Made by a program: the position numbers and the translations under genes. The notes beneath the pieces are model-generated. The model worked only from the letters and a program-made list of their open reading frames with translations, did not search any database and was not told the origin of the DNA. Shown in pieces: positions 17,502-26,082 of a stretch of 64,000 bases of DNA (position 1 is the first letter of the stretch; each line of letters starts with the position of its first letter). The DNA comes from Noviherbaspirillum saxi. Lineage in GTDB: Bacteria > Pseudomonadota > Gammaproteobacteria > Burkholderiales > Burkholderiaceae_D. The stretch is taken from assembly GCF_003591035.1 (NCBI RefSeq), contig NZ_QYUO01000003.1:868001-932000 (forward strand), given 5' to 3'.

Positions 17502-17530
17502 GCAACTCTTTTTCACTTTTAGACCACTCA
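17502..17530 (+). promoter_or_regulatory. HrpL-type hrp box, GCAACT-N16-CCACTCA
   Basis: GCAACT (17502-17507), 16 bases, then CCACTCA (17524-17530). The known hrp box is GGAACC-N15/17-CCACNNA. Only the second base (C for G) departs from GGAACT. The same CCACTCA with the same 16-base spacing occurs in front of the chaperone gene at 46744. It lies 56 bases before the effector-like gene. Confidence 0.68.
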
Positions 17531-17585
17531 TGCCGTCTATGCTTGACGAATGGACTGTCACGCTATTTCAGTGGAGAAAGATAAA

Positions 17586-19268
17586 ATGGGTTGCGTATCC
17601 AGTAAATACACAGACGGCTCAACGCACGTTTCGTGTTTAACCGATGTAAGCCGTTCCAACGGTAGTGCGAACGCAATAGCACATGCATCATTCGATCATT
17701 GCACGCCCGTTTCCCCGGCTGCCGTCCCTCATCCGTCAAGCCAGGCCAAACGGCCGTCGCAACGAACTTCATCGTCAAGCTTGGTTGGACAAAGTCCTAA
17801 GATCATGTTCAAGACCAGGCCCTCTTCGCAAGCGTCCAGAGCATCACGAAACACTGAACCGAAATGGGATACCGAAAAATTTCACGCCGCCACAGTCGGC
17901 CAGGATTGGTGCAGTGGGATGAGCGAGGAGCAGGTAAACGTTCTTGTCGATTTCATGAACATCGCTATTGTAAAAAAAATGGACGAGTTTGGCGAAGCAC
18001 TCCCGATTGCCATGTTCGGCGGTCGGCGCCGGGCTTTTGAGGCTGCCTGCGCCGTTTACCAGAGCGATATCGGCAATATCAATGAACCGATTAATGAACC
18101 GCATTCAGAAGGTAGGACTTGCCTGCATGAGATGGCGCAAAACATGCCCGAAATAAGTCAATGGCCAGAAACGGATTCGTCTACTGGTGCGATACTGCCG
18201 CCGGTGTCGTTGAAAGAGCGCTTCGAACGTGCGTTCACGCTTGGCGCGGATCCGCTTGTGGTTGCAAAAAATGGGCAAACCCCGATTGACGTCGCGGCGC
18301 AACACGGGAGTCTGGCGAAGTTTGTTCATGCCATGGGCGAGATGACGTCTGCGATCAATATTGATCGTATGCTTGAATGGACGAATGACCAAGGCCAGAA
18401 CATCCTGTCCGTGGCAGCGCGCTATGAATATGATGCAATGGCTGAGATACGCAAAATCGTGGCACACAAATTCTGCGGTAATTTACGGCCTCAGCAATTC
18501 CTTGCAAAAGGACAGTCTTCCTTGTCCGCGCAGGAATCCGAGACCTTGAAGTTAGAAATAGAGCAGAATTGGGGCGAACCACTCGACGACAGACAATTGG
18601 CGGCACTGACTCACTACATGAATGTCGCCAAGAAAACAAGCGCATCCCGCCATGACGTCATCGATGCGCTCCCCGTCAGTCTGGCGGGTGGACATCGAGC
18701 AGAGTTTATTGCCGCGTACGAGGTATACGCCGCTGGTATTGGTGATATCAATGCTCGAAACGATGATGGCCACACGCCTTTGCACCAACTAGCTCTTCAT
18801 CAGAATGCCACGACCGGTCGAACAAGCATCGCTCCCATTGCCCACGAATTGGCTGGCCCTGAGTGGGTGGGTGTAGAGGAGCGGCTTGCCGTTATGTTGG
18901 GTCTTGGGGCGGATCCCTTTTCGACTGAAAAAGGGAAGTTAACATCGCCTTATTTTTTTGCGAAAGCTTCCAAGTGCACGGAATTGGAACAACCCATGTC
19001 TAAAATGCACACGGCGTTGCGCACGCTGGCCGTTGCCCAAAATGGCGTGAACAGGGTAGCTATTAATCATGCGTCGTCCGCAGAGGCGGTAAATTTCCTT
19101 TGTGATCTGGATATTGAGGAAGCATCCGCATTTGCAGGATATGGATCTGCGACCGAAATAGCCGGCATAGCAATGCATCAAAGAGCATGGACGATAAGCC
19201 GCATAACCAATGATTTCAGACGGTTGATACGAAACAATCTCGATCTGCCCGGGTCAACTGGTTGGTGA
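17586..19268 (+). CDS. Candidate type III effector: ankyrin-like repeats with an AvrB-type acylation N terminus
   Basis: A 560-residue protein. ATG 17586 is preceded by GGAGA (17573-17577) 8 bases upstream; that start yields MGCVSSKYTDGS. Gly2 fits an N-myristoylation site and Cys3 a palmitoylation site, and the first seven residues equal those I recall for the Pseudomonas syringae effector AvrB (AvrRpm1 starts MGCVSS). Residues 8-90 are rich in Ser/Thr/Pro/Gln and poor in acid residues, typical of a type III export signal. Two related modules follow (about 108-242 and 329-461), each with an alpha-helical start, GRTCLHEMA or GHTPLHQLA, then LGADP; these are ankyrin-like repeats. There are no membrane segments. 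An hrp box precedes it. The host target is unknown; a role in plant interaction is inferred. Confidence 0.75.
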   Translation: MGCVSSKYTDGSTHVSCLTDVSRSNGSANAIAHASFDHCTPVSPAAVPHPSSQAKRPSQRTSSSSLVGQSPKIMFKTRPSSQASRASRNTEPKWDTEKFHAATVGQDWCSGMSEEQVNVLVDFMNIAIVKKMDEFGEALPIAMFGGRRRAFEAACAVYQSDIGNINEPINEPHSEGRTCLHEMAQNMPEISQWPETDSSTGAILPPVSLKERFERAFTLGADPLVVAKNGQTPIDVAAQHGSLAKFVHAMGEMTSAINIDRMLEWTNDQGQNILSVAARYEYDAMAEIRKIVAHKFCGNLRPQQFLAKGQSSLSAQESETLKLEIEQNWGEPLDDRQLAALTHYMNVAKKTSASRHDVIDALPVSLAGGHRAEFIAAYEVYAAGIGDINARNDDGHTPLHQLALHQNATTGRTSIAPIAHELAGPEWVGVEERLAVMLGLGADPFSTEKGKLTSPYFFAKASKCTELEQPMSKMHTALRTLAVAQNGVNRVAINHASSAEAVNFLCDLDIEEASAFAGYGSATEIAGIAMHQRAWTISRITNDFRRLIRNNLDLPGSTGW

Positions 19269-19584
19269 CTTTGGGAATCGTGACGACACTTGGATGATTG
19301 AATAACACGTGGACCAAGGCTGGCTTCTGCTCAGTTTCGGCAAACTGCACAGTCCGCGTTTTTCCAGTTTCTTGCCGGCTTGCAGCGGCCAGTGCGCATT
19401 GACCGTGCTTTTGGCATGGCTCAGCACCAGTTCGTCCGAACTCAAGTCCGTGCATAGCGAAGCAAATAATGCTGCGTCAGTTTGTCTTCTTTGCTTGAGA
19501 CATAGTCTTTCACCATCGCTTTGTTTTTTCTCGACCTGGCTCTGATTGTTTCTCTCAGAAAAAACGATTCTTAATCTAAAACGC
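19269..19584. other. Non-coding stretch
   Basis: About 315 bases between the effector and the convergent LDH2-type gene. A 79-codon frame on the minus strand (19216-19455) overlaps the effector end and has no ribosome site. No terminator with a clear T-run was found. Confidence 0.35.
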
Positions 19585-20673
19585 TTATGCCGCGCCTTCC
19601 TTCACGGCCGGCACTGCAACACCCAGCCCGCGTGCCGCTTCGCACAACTGAGCCCAGGTCGTGACGTCGACCGGAATGCCATTGGCGCTTCGCTCGCGCC
19701 GCCGCGCGGCTTCTGGCTCGCCCGGCACATAGATCTCATCGGTGCCCGCCTGACGCGGCGATTCCTTGACCCAGGCGACAAACGCATCGGCCTCCGCTTC
19801 CGCGGTTGCGGCATCGAACGCCGCCGGCGACACGATGATGGAAAGCATGCAATTAATGATTGCGCTGCTCTGTACCCGCGTATCGGCATGCGTCGTAAAG
19901 CCGCCGGACAAGGCGCCGGCAAAAATTTCACACATCGCGGCCAGACCATAGCCCTTGTACTCGCCGAAAGGGAGTAGCGAACCGCGCGGCGATTCATGCA
20001 TGACCCCCGGATCGGTCGTCGCCGAGCCGCTGTGATCGATCACGCACCCCGCCGGTACCGGCTGCTGCCGGTTATAGGCGACGCGCGTTTTTCCATAGGC
20101 AATACGGCTGGTCGCAAAGTCGAGCACGATCGGATCTTTCCCGCGACGCGGAAATGCCGCGCAAAAAGGATTGGTGCCAATGCGCGCATCGATGCCGCCA
20201 TAAGGCGCCACCAGAGGATCACCCGCCACATTGACGAAATGGACGGACACCAGTCCCTCGGCCGCACATTGCTCGGCCCAGTGGCCGATACGCCCGATGT
20301 GATGCGCGTTGCGCAGGCCTACCGCACAAATGCCCAGGCGCTTTGCACGCTCGATGCCAAGGGCCATCGCTTCTCTTGCAACGACCTGTCCGAAGCCCAG
20401 TCCGCCTTCCAGCGTGAGCACCGCGCCGGCGTCCCGTGCGATCTCCACATGCCGGTTCAGGCGCAACTCGCCTTCGCACAGTGAACGCAGATAGCGCGGA
20501 ATCATGCCTACCCCATGCGAATCGTGGCCTGACAGATTCGCCATGACAAGATGGTCGGCCACCTGTGTAGCTTCCGTTTTTTCGCTGCCGGCCGCCTGCC
20601 AGATTGCTTGAACGAAACGGTGCAGGGCATCCGAAAAAATACGCACTTCCGGCAAGTGTTCAGCCGAGTCCAT
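19585..20673 (-). CDS. LDH2/malate dehydrogenase family NAD(P)-dependent oxidoreductase
   Basis: A 362-residue enzyme of the LDH2/MDG2 family, which reduces 2-keto acids such as 2,3-diketo-L-gulonate, ureidoglycolate or sulfolactate precursors with NAD(P)H. Visible marks are the family's MANLSGHDSHGVGMIPRYL (about 45-65), the cofactor motif VAREAMALGIERAK (about 108-125), RNAHHIGRIGHWAEQ with active-site His (about 132) and GTNPFCAAFP (about 180). It diverges from the second GntR gene with one TGGTATGACCA operator between them. In this sugar-acid cluster a diketo-/keto-acid reductase role is likely. The exact substrate is open. Confidence 0.84.
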   Translation of the reverse strand: MDSAEHLPEVRIFSDALHRFVQAIWQAAGSEKTEATQVADHLVMANLSGHDSHGVGMIPRYLRSLCEGELRLNRHVEIARDAGAVLTLEGGLGFGQVVAREAMALGIERAKRLGICAVGLRNAHHIGRIGHWAEQCAAEGLVSVHFVNVAGDPLVAPYGGIDARIGTNPFCAAFPRRGKDPIVLDFATSRIAYGKTRVAYNRQQPVPAGCVIDHSGSATTDPGVMHESPRGSLLPFGEYKGYGLAAMCEIFAGALSGGFTTHADTRVQSSAIINCMLSIIVSPAAFDAATAEAEADAFVAWVKESPRQAGTDEIYVPGEPEAARRRERSANGIPVDVTTWAQLCEAARGLGVAVPAVKEGAA

Positions 20674-20816
20674 CAGTCTTCTCCTTACGGGTTCAGGTTT
20701 GCTATCGCACGTCGAACAAGCCTTGGGTGCGCCGACGCCGAATCAGACCGTAACACATCGATGGATGGTTTTATATCCTTGACAACCGCAATCGAAAGTG
20801 AAATTATTCGGTCTAC

Positions 20817-20827
20817 TGGTATGACCA
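20817..20827. promoter_or_regulatory. GntR operator 3, TGGTATGACCA
   Basis: TGGT and ACCA half-sites around ATG form a near-palindrome in the divergent region between the LDH2-type gene and the second GntR gene. It could control both. It matches operators 1, 2 and 4 in its TGGTA half. Confidence 0.62.
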
Positions 20828-20880
20828 ATTTACCACGAGGCACGGCGACCTGTACAGGCTGTGCGCAGCCGGAAGGTCCT

Positions 20881-21579
20881 ATGCCGATACAGATTGTCGA
20901 GGCGCCGCGCTTGTACCGTCAGATCGCCGATCAGCTGCGCATGCTGATCCGCGACAACGAGTTCAAGCCGGGAAGCAAGCTGCCGACCGAGCGCGACCTC
21001 GCGCATCAGCTCGGCGTATCGAGGCCGCCTGTCAGGGAAGCACTGATTGCGCTGGAAGTCGAAGGCTGGATCGAAGTAAGAAAGGGATCAGGTGTCTATG
21101 TCTGCGATCGCCAGGTCGAGCGGGCAATCCAGCCTGAGCTGTTTACTGAAATGCATGGGCCGCTGGAACTGATCCGCGCCCGTATGGTGGTCGAAGGCGA
21201 GATTGCGGCATTGGCCGCACGCCTCATTCGCAAACCGCAGGTCGAGCGATTGGAAGAGGCGATTGATTTGATGCAGTCCGAAGCAGATGCGGGCAGCACA
21301 CCAGTTGGTGCGGATCGGATGTTCCATTTGCGTCTGGCATCGATTGCAGGCAATAGCGCGCTCACCAGCGTCGTCGCTTTGCTGTTCGATGAACGGGACA
21401 GTCCGATCTCGGCCAGGCTCGGGGAGCATCTGGAAAATGAAAGCGGCTGGAATGCGGCGATCCGCGAACATCGGCAGATAGTGGATGCAGTCGCATCGCA
21501 CGATCCCGCCAAGGCGCGGGCCGCCATGCAAAAGCACATGATTCGCGCACATCGGCGTTTCACGATGCGCATCGATTGA
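20881..21579 (+). CDS. GntR/FadR-subfamily transcriptional regulator (second)
   Basis: A 232-residue GntR regulator, paralogous along its length to the one at 16227. The winged helix reads RLYRQIADQLRMLI, LPTERDLAHQLGVSRPPVREAL and EGWIEVRKGSGVYV (about residues 8-75). The FCD domain has DRMFHLRL (about 142), EHRQ (about 192) and KHMIRAHRR (about 215). ATG 20881 is the start at which paralogue similarity begins; upstream ATGs have no ribosome site. It lies just upstream of the dehydrogenase and TRAP genes and is likely their local repressor. Confidence 0.89.
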   Translation: MPIQIVEAPRLYRQIADQLRMLIRDNEFKPGSKLPTERDLAHQLGVSRPPVREALIALEVEGWIEVRKGSGVYVCDRQVERAIQPELFTEMHGPLELIRARMVVEGEIAALAARLIRKPQVERLEEAIDLMQSEADAGSTPVGADRMFHLRLASIAGNSALTSVVALLFDERDSPISARLGEHLENESGWNAAIREHRQIVDAVASHDPAKARAAMQKHMIRAHRRFTMRID

Positions 21580-21610
21580 GGGCGCGTCCCGCGCGACCAT
21601 TACCAGGGAG

Positions 21611-22657
21611 ATGACTGTGACATTGTCTTGCAAGATACATGCCGCAAAGGACCTGCGCCTTGAAAGCGAAGGCGAAGCAGGGCTTGCTCCGCATGAGGTG
21701 GAAGTTGCATTAGGGGCTGCCGGCATCTGCGGCTCGGATCTGCATTACTATTTTCATGGCAGGGCCGGCGCGTTCGAAATTCGCGAACCGCTGACTCCCG
21801 GCCATGAAGCCGCCGGTGTCGTCCGCCGTACCGGAAGCGCGGTCAAAGGCGTTGCGCCAGGACAGAAGGTGGCGGTCAATCCTTCACATGCTTGTCATGT
21901 CTGCCGGTACTGCCGCGAGGGGCGGGAAAATCTTTGCAGCAGCATGCGCTTTCTCGGCAGCGCCAGCATTTATCCGCATGTGCAAGGCATGTTCAGGGAA
22001 TCCTTCGTTGTCGCCGAGAGCCAGCTGACCCCGGTGAATGCGGATATTTCATTCGGTGAACTCGCCTTCGCCGAACCTCTCGCGGTGGCGCTGCATGCGG
22101 TCAACCGCAGCGGCCCGTTGCTGGGCAAGTCCGTGCTGGTGACTGGCGCCGGCACGATAGGTTGCCTGATCGTGATGGCGGCGCGCCTGGCTGGCGCAAA
22201 GGAAATCATTTCCTGCGACATTGCGGATCATCCTCTGCAGGTTGCGCGCCAGGCCGGCGCCACGCAAACGCTGCGCAGCGACCGTCTGACGGGAAAGGAG
22301 CTATCGGATATCGCCGACATATGCATCGAAGCCGCCGGCAGCAAAGAGGCGTTGGCGACCTGCCTGCAGGCGGCCAGACGCGGCGGGCGCATCGTGCAAG
22401 TCGGTACGCTGTCCGCCGAGGGTCTGCAGTTTCCGGCAAACAGTGTGATGGCGCGCGAACTGGATTATGTCGGCGCGTTCCGCTTCGGTGTGGAGTTCGA
22501 CTGGGCCGTCAACTATCTGGTGTCGAAACGAATAGATGTGAAACCTTTGCTTACCGCACAGTTGCCCTTGCGCGACGCGGTGGCCGCATTCACGCTCGCC
22601 GCCGACAAGAGCCGAAGCACCAAGGTCCAATTGACCGGGGAGGCGGCCATCATGTGA
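21611..22657 (+). CDS. idnD: Zinc-dependent sugar-acid 5-dehydrogenase (L-idonate/L-gulonate 5-dehydrogenase type)
   Basis: A 348-residue medium-chain dehydrogenase. The zinc ligands fit GICGSD (Cys about 38), GHEAAGVV (His-Glu about 63) and the structural four-cysteine loop ACHVCRYCREGRENLC (about 95-108). The NAD-binding motif VTGAGTIGCLIVM is at about 177. The YYFHGRAG segment is typical of L-idonate 5-dehydrogenase, which makes 5-keto-D-gluconate; relatives oxidise L-gulonate to D-fructuronate. With UxuB- and ManD-type genes downstream, the gulonate reading is attractive. GGGAG abuts ATG 21611, so GTG 21617 in the same frame is an alternative start with better spacing. Confidence 0.82.
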   Translation: MTVTLSCKIHAAKDLRLESEGEAGLAPHEVEVALGAAGICGSDLHYYFHGRAGAFEIREPLTPGHEAAGVVRRTGSAVKGVAPGQKVAVNPSHACHVCRYCREGRENLCSSMRFLGSASIYPHVQGMFRESFVVAESQLTPVNADISFGELAFAEPLAVALHAVNRSGPLLGKSVLVTGAGTIGCLIVMAARLAGAKEIISCDIADHPLQVARQAGATQTLRSDRLTGKELSDIADICIEAAGSKEALATCLQAARRGGRIVQVGTLSAEGLQFPANSVMARELDYVGAFRFGVEFDWAVNYLVSKRIDVKPLLTAQLPLRDAVAAFTLAADKSRSTKVQLTGEAAIM

Positions 22658-22769
22658 AGCATCCTCACTTCCGACAGGCATAAGCCGAGCACAGCGCAGC
22701 CATCGTTATCGCGATTGTCTGCAATGTAGCCAGGCACCACCAATTCATGGTCCAACGCAGGAGACAACA

Positions 22770-23738
22770 ATGACAATGCTCAAAAAAACCTTATTTGCAG
22801 TGATCGCTTCCACACTCGCTTTCAGCGTACATGCGCAGACCAAACTCAAATGGGCGCACGTATATGAAACATCGGAACCGTTTCACAAATGGTCGGTATG
22901 GGCCGCCGACGAAATCGGCAAACGCACCAACGGAAAATACAAGGTCGATGTCTTTCCTGCATCGCAGCTCGGCAAGGAGAACGATATCAACCAGGGCCTG
23001 GCGCTGGGGACCGTGGACATCATCATTTCAGGCTCAAGCTTTGCCAGTAAGTCCTATCCACCTATCGGCGTGACTTATTATCCGTATGTGTTCCGCGACG
23101 CGGATCATCTGATCAAGTACACGCTAAGCGATGTCTATCGCGATCTGACGAAAGGCTACGAAGACAAGACCGGCAACAAGATCATCGCGACCACTTATTA
23201 CGGCGCGCGCCAGACCACGTCCAACCGTCCAATCGCAAAATGCGCGGATATGAAGGGTCTGAAGATCCGTGTTCCCGATGTGCCGGCATATTTGGCAATG
23301 CCGCGTGCATGCGGCGCAAACACGTCTCCGATCGCGTTTGCCGAAGTATACCTGGCACTCCAGAACGGCACGGTCGAGGCACAGGAGAATCCCCTGACCA
23401 CGATCGAAGCCAAGAAATTCTATGAAGTGCAGAAGAACATCGTGTTGACCGCGCACATCGTCGATCATTTGAACACGGTGATCGCAGGAAAACTCTGGAA
23501 GCAGCTTTCCGAAGACGAGAAGAAAGTGTTCTCCGACGTGACGCGTGAAGCGGCGCAGCGCGCGAGTACCGATGTGGTGACGCGTGAGAAGGAACTCGTC
23601 GATGTATTCAAGCAAAAAGGCTTGAGCGTCACCGAAGTCAACCGCGATGAATTCAGGGATACGGTGCTCAAGAACGTGAAATTCGAAGACTTCGGCTACC
23701 GCAAGTCTGACTGGGAACGCATTCAGGCTGTCAAGTAA
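22770..23738 (+). CDS. TRAP transporter solute-binding protein (DctP family)
   Basis: A 322-residue periplasmic protein with signal peptide (TLFAVIASTLAFSVHAQ, cleavage after about residue 22) and the DctP fold. Landmarks are the early YETSEPFHKWSVWAADEI, QLGKENDINQGL, the arginine-bearing KGLKIRVPDVPAYL (about 160, where the family's carboxylate-binding Arg lies) and EVYLALQNGTVEAQENP (about 197). The ligand is thus likely a carboxylate such as a hexuronate or aldonate. A GGAG ribosome site precedes ATG 22770. The membrane partners follow after a 173-bp inverted-repeat element. Confidence 0.9.
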   Translation: MTMLKKTLFAVIASTLAFSVHAQTKLKWAHVYETSEPFHKWSVWAADEIGKRTNGKYKVDVFPASQLGKENDINQGLALGTVDIIISGSSFASKSYPPIGVTYYPYVFRDADHLIKYTLSDVYRDLTKGYEDKTGNKIIATTYYGARQTTSNRPIAKCADMKGLKIRVPDVPAYLAMPRACGANTSPIAFAEVYLALQNGTVEAQENPLTTIEAKKFYEVQKNIVLTAHIVDHLNTVIAGKLWKQLSEDEKKVFSDVTREAAQRASTDVVTREKELVDVFKQKGLSVTEVNRDEFRDTVLKNVKFEDFGYRKSDWERIQAVK

Positions 23739-23750
23739 GGGAAAATCTTT

Positions 23751-23923
23751 CTAGAGCAGATTGCGTATCAGTGTATGGGTTCTCCCGCGTTGCCTGGGAC
23801 GATTGCGGCGTTGCCAATGCTCGACAGGGAACAGCCCTGCCTGTGCTTGGCGCCTTGCACTCGCCTCCAGGAAACGCGGCAGACCGCTTCGCTACCCTCA
23901 CACCGATACGCAATCTGCTCTAG
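23751..23923. mobile_element. MITE-like element inside the TRAP operon
   Basis: Starts CTAGAGCAGATTGCGTATC at 23751 and ends with its near-complement (23901-23923), so the terminal inverted repeats are about 24 bp with one or two mismatches. There is no transposase. It sits between the binding-protein gene and the small permease gene. One-ended relatives occur at 6764, 46493 and 54711. Its presence may shape differential expression of the binding protein and the permeases. Confidence 0.68.
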
Positions 23924-23997
23924 GTTCGTCAAGACCGCTGTGGTATGCGTTCATGCGCATATCCGCAGCGCATTTCTCCTCTCAAATCAGAGGTCCC

Positions 23998-24576
23998 ATG
24001 GAACAAGCTGTTAAGCATCCTGCCGTCAGCGCGGAGGAACTTGCCCGGAGTTTTGACGAAGCCGATCACATCGAGGCCGATCTATCCGATGTGTCGTCCG
24101 AAGACTGGATCACTCTCGGCATGTTCTGGGTCATGATTCTGCTGGTATTTCTGCAATTCTTTTCGCGCTATGCATTGAACGACTCGTATGCGTGGACCGA
24201 GGAACTGGCCACCTACTGCCTGATTGGCATTGTCTTTATTGGCGCATCGATGTGTATCCGACGGGACCGCCACATACAGGTCGATATCCTGTACCGCTAT
24301 TTACCAGCCGCAGCCAGTCGTGTGCTGGCAACGATTGTAGACCTGATTCGGGTCGGCTTTATCGGCTACGTGACGCTGCTGGTATGGAAATATACCGAGA
24401 TCGTCGGGGATGAACCGATGACGACGCTGAACTGGCCGAAGAACATTATTTACTGGGTCGCACTGGCCGGATTCGCGATGATGACCATACGCGCCGCCCA
24501 GATCACCTGGAAGAACTGGCGCCAGGGCTACTCGATTCTCGAACGGCCGGAAGCATACGACGGCACGGAGGCTTAA
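23998..24576 (+). CDS. TRAP transporter small permease (DctQ family)
   Basis: A 192-residue membrane protein with four hydrophobic segments at about 38-58, 71-92, 114-135 and 150-168, as in DctQ. Visible family features are WTEELATYCLIGIVFIGASMCIRRDRHIQVD. I chose ATG 23998; an upstream in-frame ATG at 23953 and the codons through the inverted repeat are not conserved-looking. It is followed two bases later by the large permease gene. Together with the binding protein it forms a sodium-driven importer, probably of a sugar acid. Confidence 0.85.
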   Translation: MEQAVKHPAVSAEELARSFDEADHIEADLSDVSSEDWITLGMFWVMILLVFLQFFSRYALNDSYAWTEELATYCLIGIVFIGASMCIRRDRHIQVDILYRYLPAAASRVLATIVDLIRVGFIGYVTLLVWKYTEIVGDEPMTTLNWPKNIIYWVALAGFAMMTIRAAQITWKNWRQGYSILERPEAYDGTEA

Positions 24577-24578
24577 GC

Positions 24579-25985
24579 ATGTGGGTACTGATTGGTTCTT
24601 TTCTCGGCCTGATGCTGATCGGCCTTCCGGTGGCGCTGGCAATGGTCGTCGCTTCGCTGCTCTACATTATCGTGAGCGGTTCCGTACCGGACGTTGTCGT
24701 CGCTCAACGCATGATTGCAGGCGTTGAAAGTTTTCCCTTGCTTGCGGTGCCGTTCTTCATCCTGGCGGGAAATCTGATGAATATCGCGGGCATTACCGGC
24801 CGCATCTACAACTTTGCTGTGGCGCTGGTGGGCTGGATGCGGGGCGGCCTCGGGCAGGTCAACATCATCGGCTCGGTGATTTTTTCCGGTATGTCGGGCA
24901 CTGCGATTGCAGACGCGGCAGGACTGGGGACGATCGAGATCAAGGCAATGAAAGATCATGGATATTCGTCGGAATTCTCGGTCGGCGTGACCGCGGCGTC
25001 TGCGACCTTGGGTCCGATCATTCCGCCTTCGCTGCCTTTCGTCATTTACGGGATGATGGCCAACGTTTCCATCGGCTCGCTGTTTCTCGCGGGCCTGATC
25101 CCCGGTATCGTCATGACGCTGATGATGATGGCGACGGTTGCCTATATTGCCAGGAAAAACAACTGGGGCGGCGATTCGGCGTTCTCATGGATGCAGCTCG
25201 GTGCGGCCGGCATTGAAATCCTTGTCGTGCTGGCATTCCCACTCGCAGTATGGTTGCTGACGCGCGCCGGCATCTCGGTCAATATCGCTGTTGGCGGGGC
25301 GCTCATTATCCTGCTTCTGCTTGACTGGTACTTCGATTTTTCGGCGGTCATGGCCTTGATGGCGCCTGTCATCTTGATCGGCGGGATGACCATGGGATGG
25401 TTCACGCCGACCGAAGCGGCAATGGCCGCAGTGGCATGGGCACTGTTCCTGGGTCTCGTGCGCTACCGCTCGATGACTCTCCGGGCTCTGACAAAGGCAA
25501 CTTTCGATACGATTGAAACCACAGCCAGCGTGCTGTTCATCGTGACGGCGGCATCGATCTTCGCGTGGCTGCTGACCACCAGCCAGGCGGCGCAGATGCT
25601 GGCGGATGCCATACTCGGCTTTACCCAGAACAAATGGGTATTCCTGTTGCTGGCAAATCTGCTCATCCTGATTGTAGGCTGCTTCATCGATACCATTGCG
25701 GCAATCACGATTCTGGTGCCTATCCTGTTGCCGATCGTGCTGAAGCTCGGGATCGACCCGATCCACTTCGGCTTGATCATGACGCTGAATCTGATGATAG
25801 GTCTGCTGCATCCTCCGCTGGGAATGGTCTTGTTCGTCCTTGCGCGCGTGGCGAAATTGTCGGTCGAAAGAACCACGGTGGCGATCCTGCCATGGCTGGT
25901 GCCGCTGTTCCTGGCGCTGATTGCAATCACGTATGTTCCGCAAATCACCCTATGGCTGCCTAACTTGGTTGGCATAGGGCGGTAG
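24579..25985 (+). CDS. TRAP transporter large permease (DctM family)
   Basis: A 468-residue polytopic membrane protein of the DctM family (about 12 transmembrane helices). Marks are LLAVPFFILAGNLMN, FSGMSGTAIADAAGLG, TLGPIIPPSLPFVIYG and GCFIDTIAAITILVPILLPI. Somewhat longer than the usual about 425-440 residues because of an extended middle loop near 190-240. ATG 24579 follows the small-permease stop by two bases. A bidirectional terminator follows. Confidence 0.92.
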   Translation: MWVLIGSFLGLMLIGLPVALAMVVASLLYIIVSGSVPDVVVAQRMIAGVESFPLLAVPFFILAGNLMNIAGITGRIYNFAVALVGWMRGGLGQVNIIGSVIFSGMSGTAIADAAGLGTIEIKAMKDHGYSSEFSVGVTAASATLGPIIPPSLPFVIYGMMANVSIGSLFLAGLIPGIVMTLMMMATVAYIARKNNWGGDSAFSWMQLGAAGIEILVVLAFPLAVWLLTRAGISVNIAVGGALIILLLLDWYFDFSAVMALMAPVILIGGMTMGWFTPTEAAMAAVAWALFLGLVRYRSMTLRALTKATFDTIETTASVLFIVTAASIFAWLLTTSQAAQMLADAILGFTQNKWVFLLLANLLILIVGCFIDTIAAITILVPILLPIVLKLGIDPIHFGLIMTLNLMIGLLHPPLGMVLFVLARVAKLSVERTTVAILPWLVPLFLALIAITYVPQITLWLPNLVGIGR

Positions 25986-26010
25986 ACTGCAGGCATACGG
26001 GTAACTGATA

Positions 26011-26039
26011 AAAAACGGCAGGAATTCCTGCTGTTTTTT
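26011..26039. terminator. Intrinsic terminator after the TRAP operon
   Basis: AAAAAC, GGCAGGA, TTCCTGCT and GTTTTTT form a hairpin with A- and T-tracts on both sides (26011-26039). It is centred on the 14-base palindrome GCAGGAATTCCTGC. It can stop both the TRAP operon and the convergent dehydratase gene. Confidence 0.85.
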
Positions 26040-26082
26040 CTTTTAGCTCAGGACCTGCAGCGGCAAGCCCCGAGCGATACCG

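Noticed and set aside
19216..19455. A 79-codon frame on the minus strand that at first recalled a Fic C-terminal helix-turn-helix
   Set aside because: It overlaps the effector end, has no ribosome site and no HPFxxGNGR motif, so the similarity is too vague to support.
25185..25943. A 252-codon open frame on the minus strand
   Set aside because: It is antisense to the large TRAP permease and very rich in Gln, His and Arg, as expected of a shadow frame.
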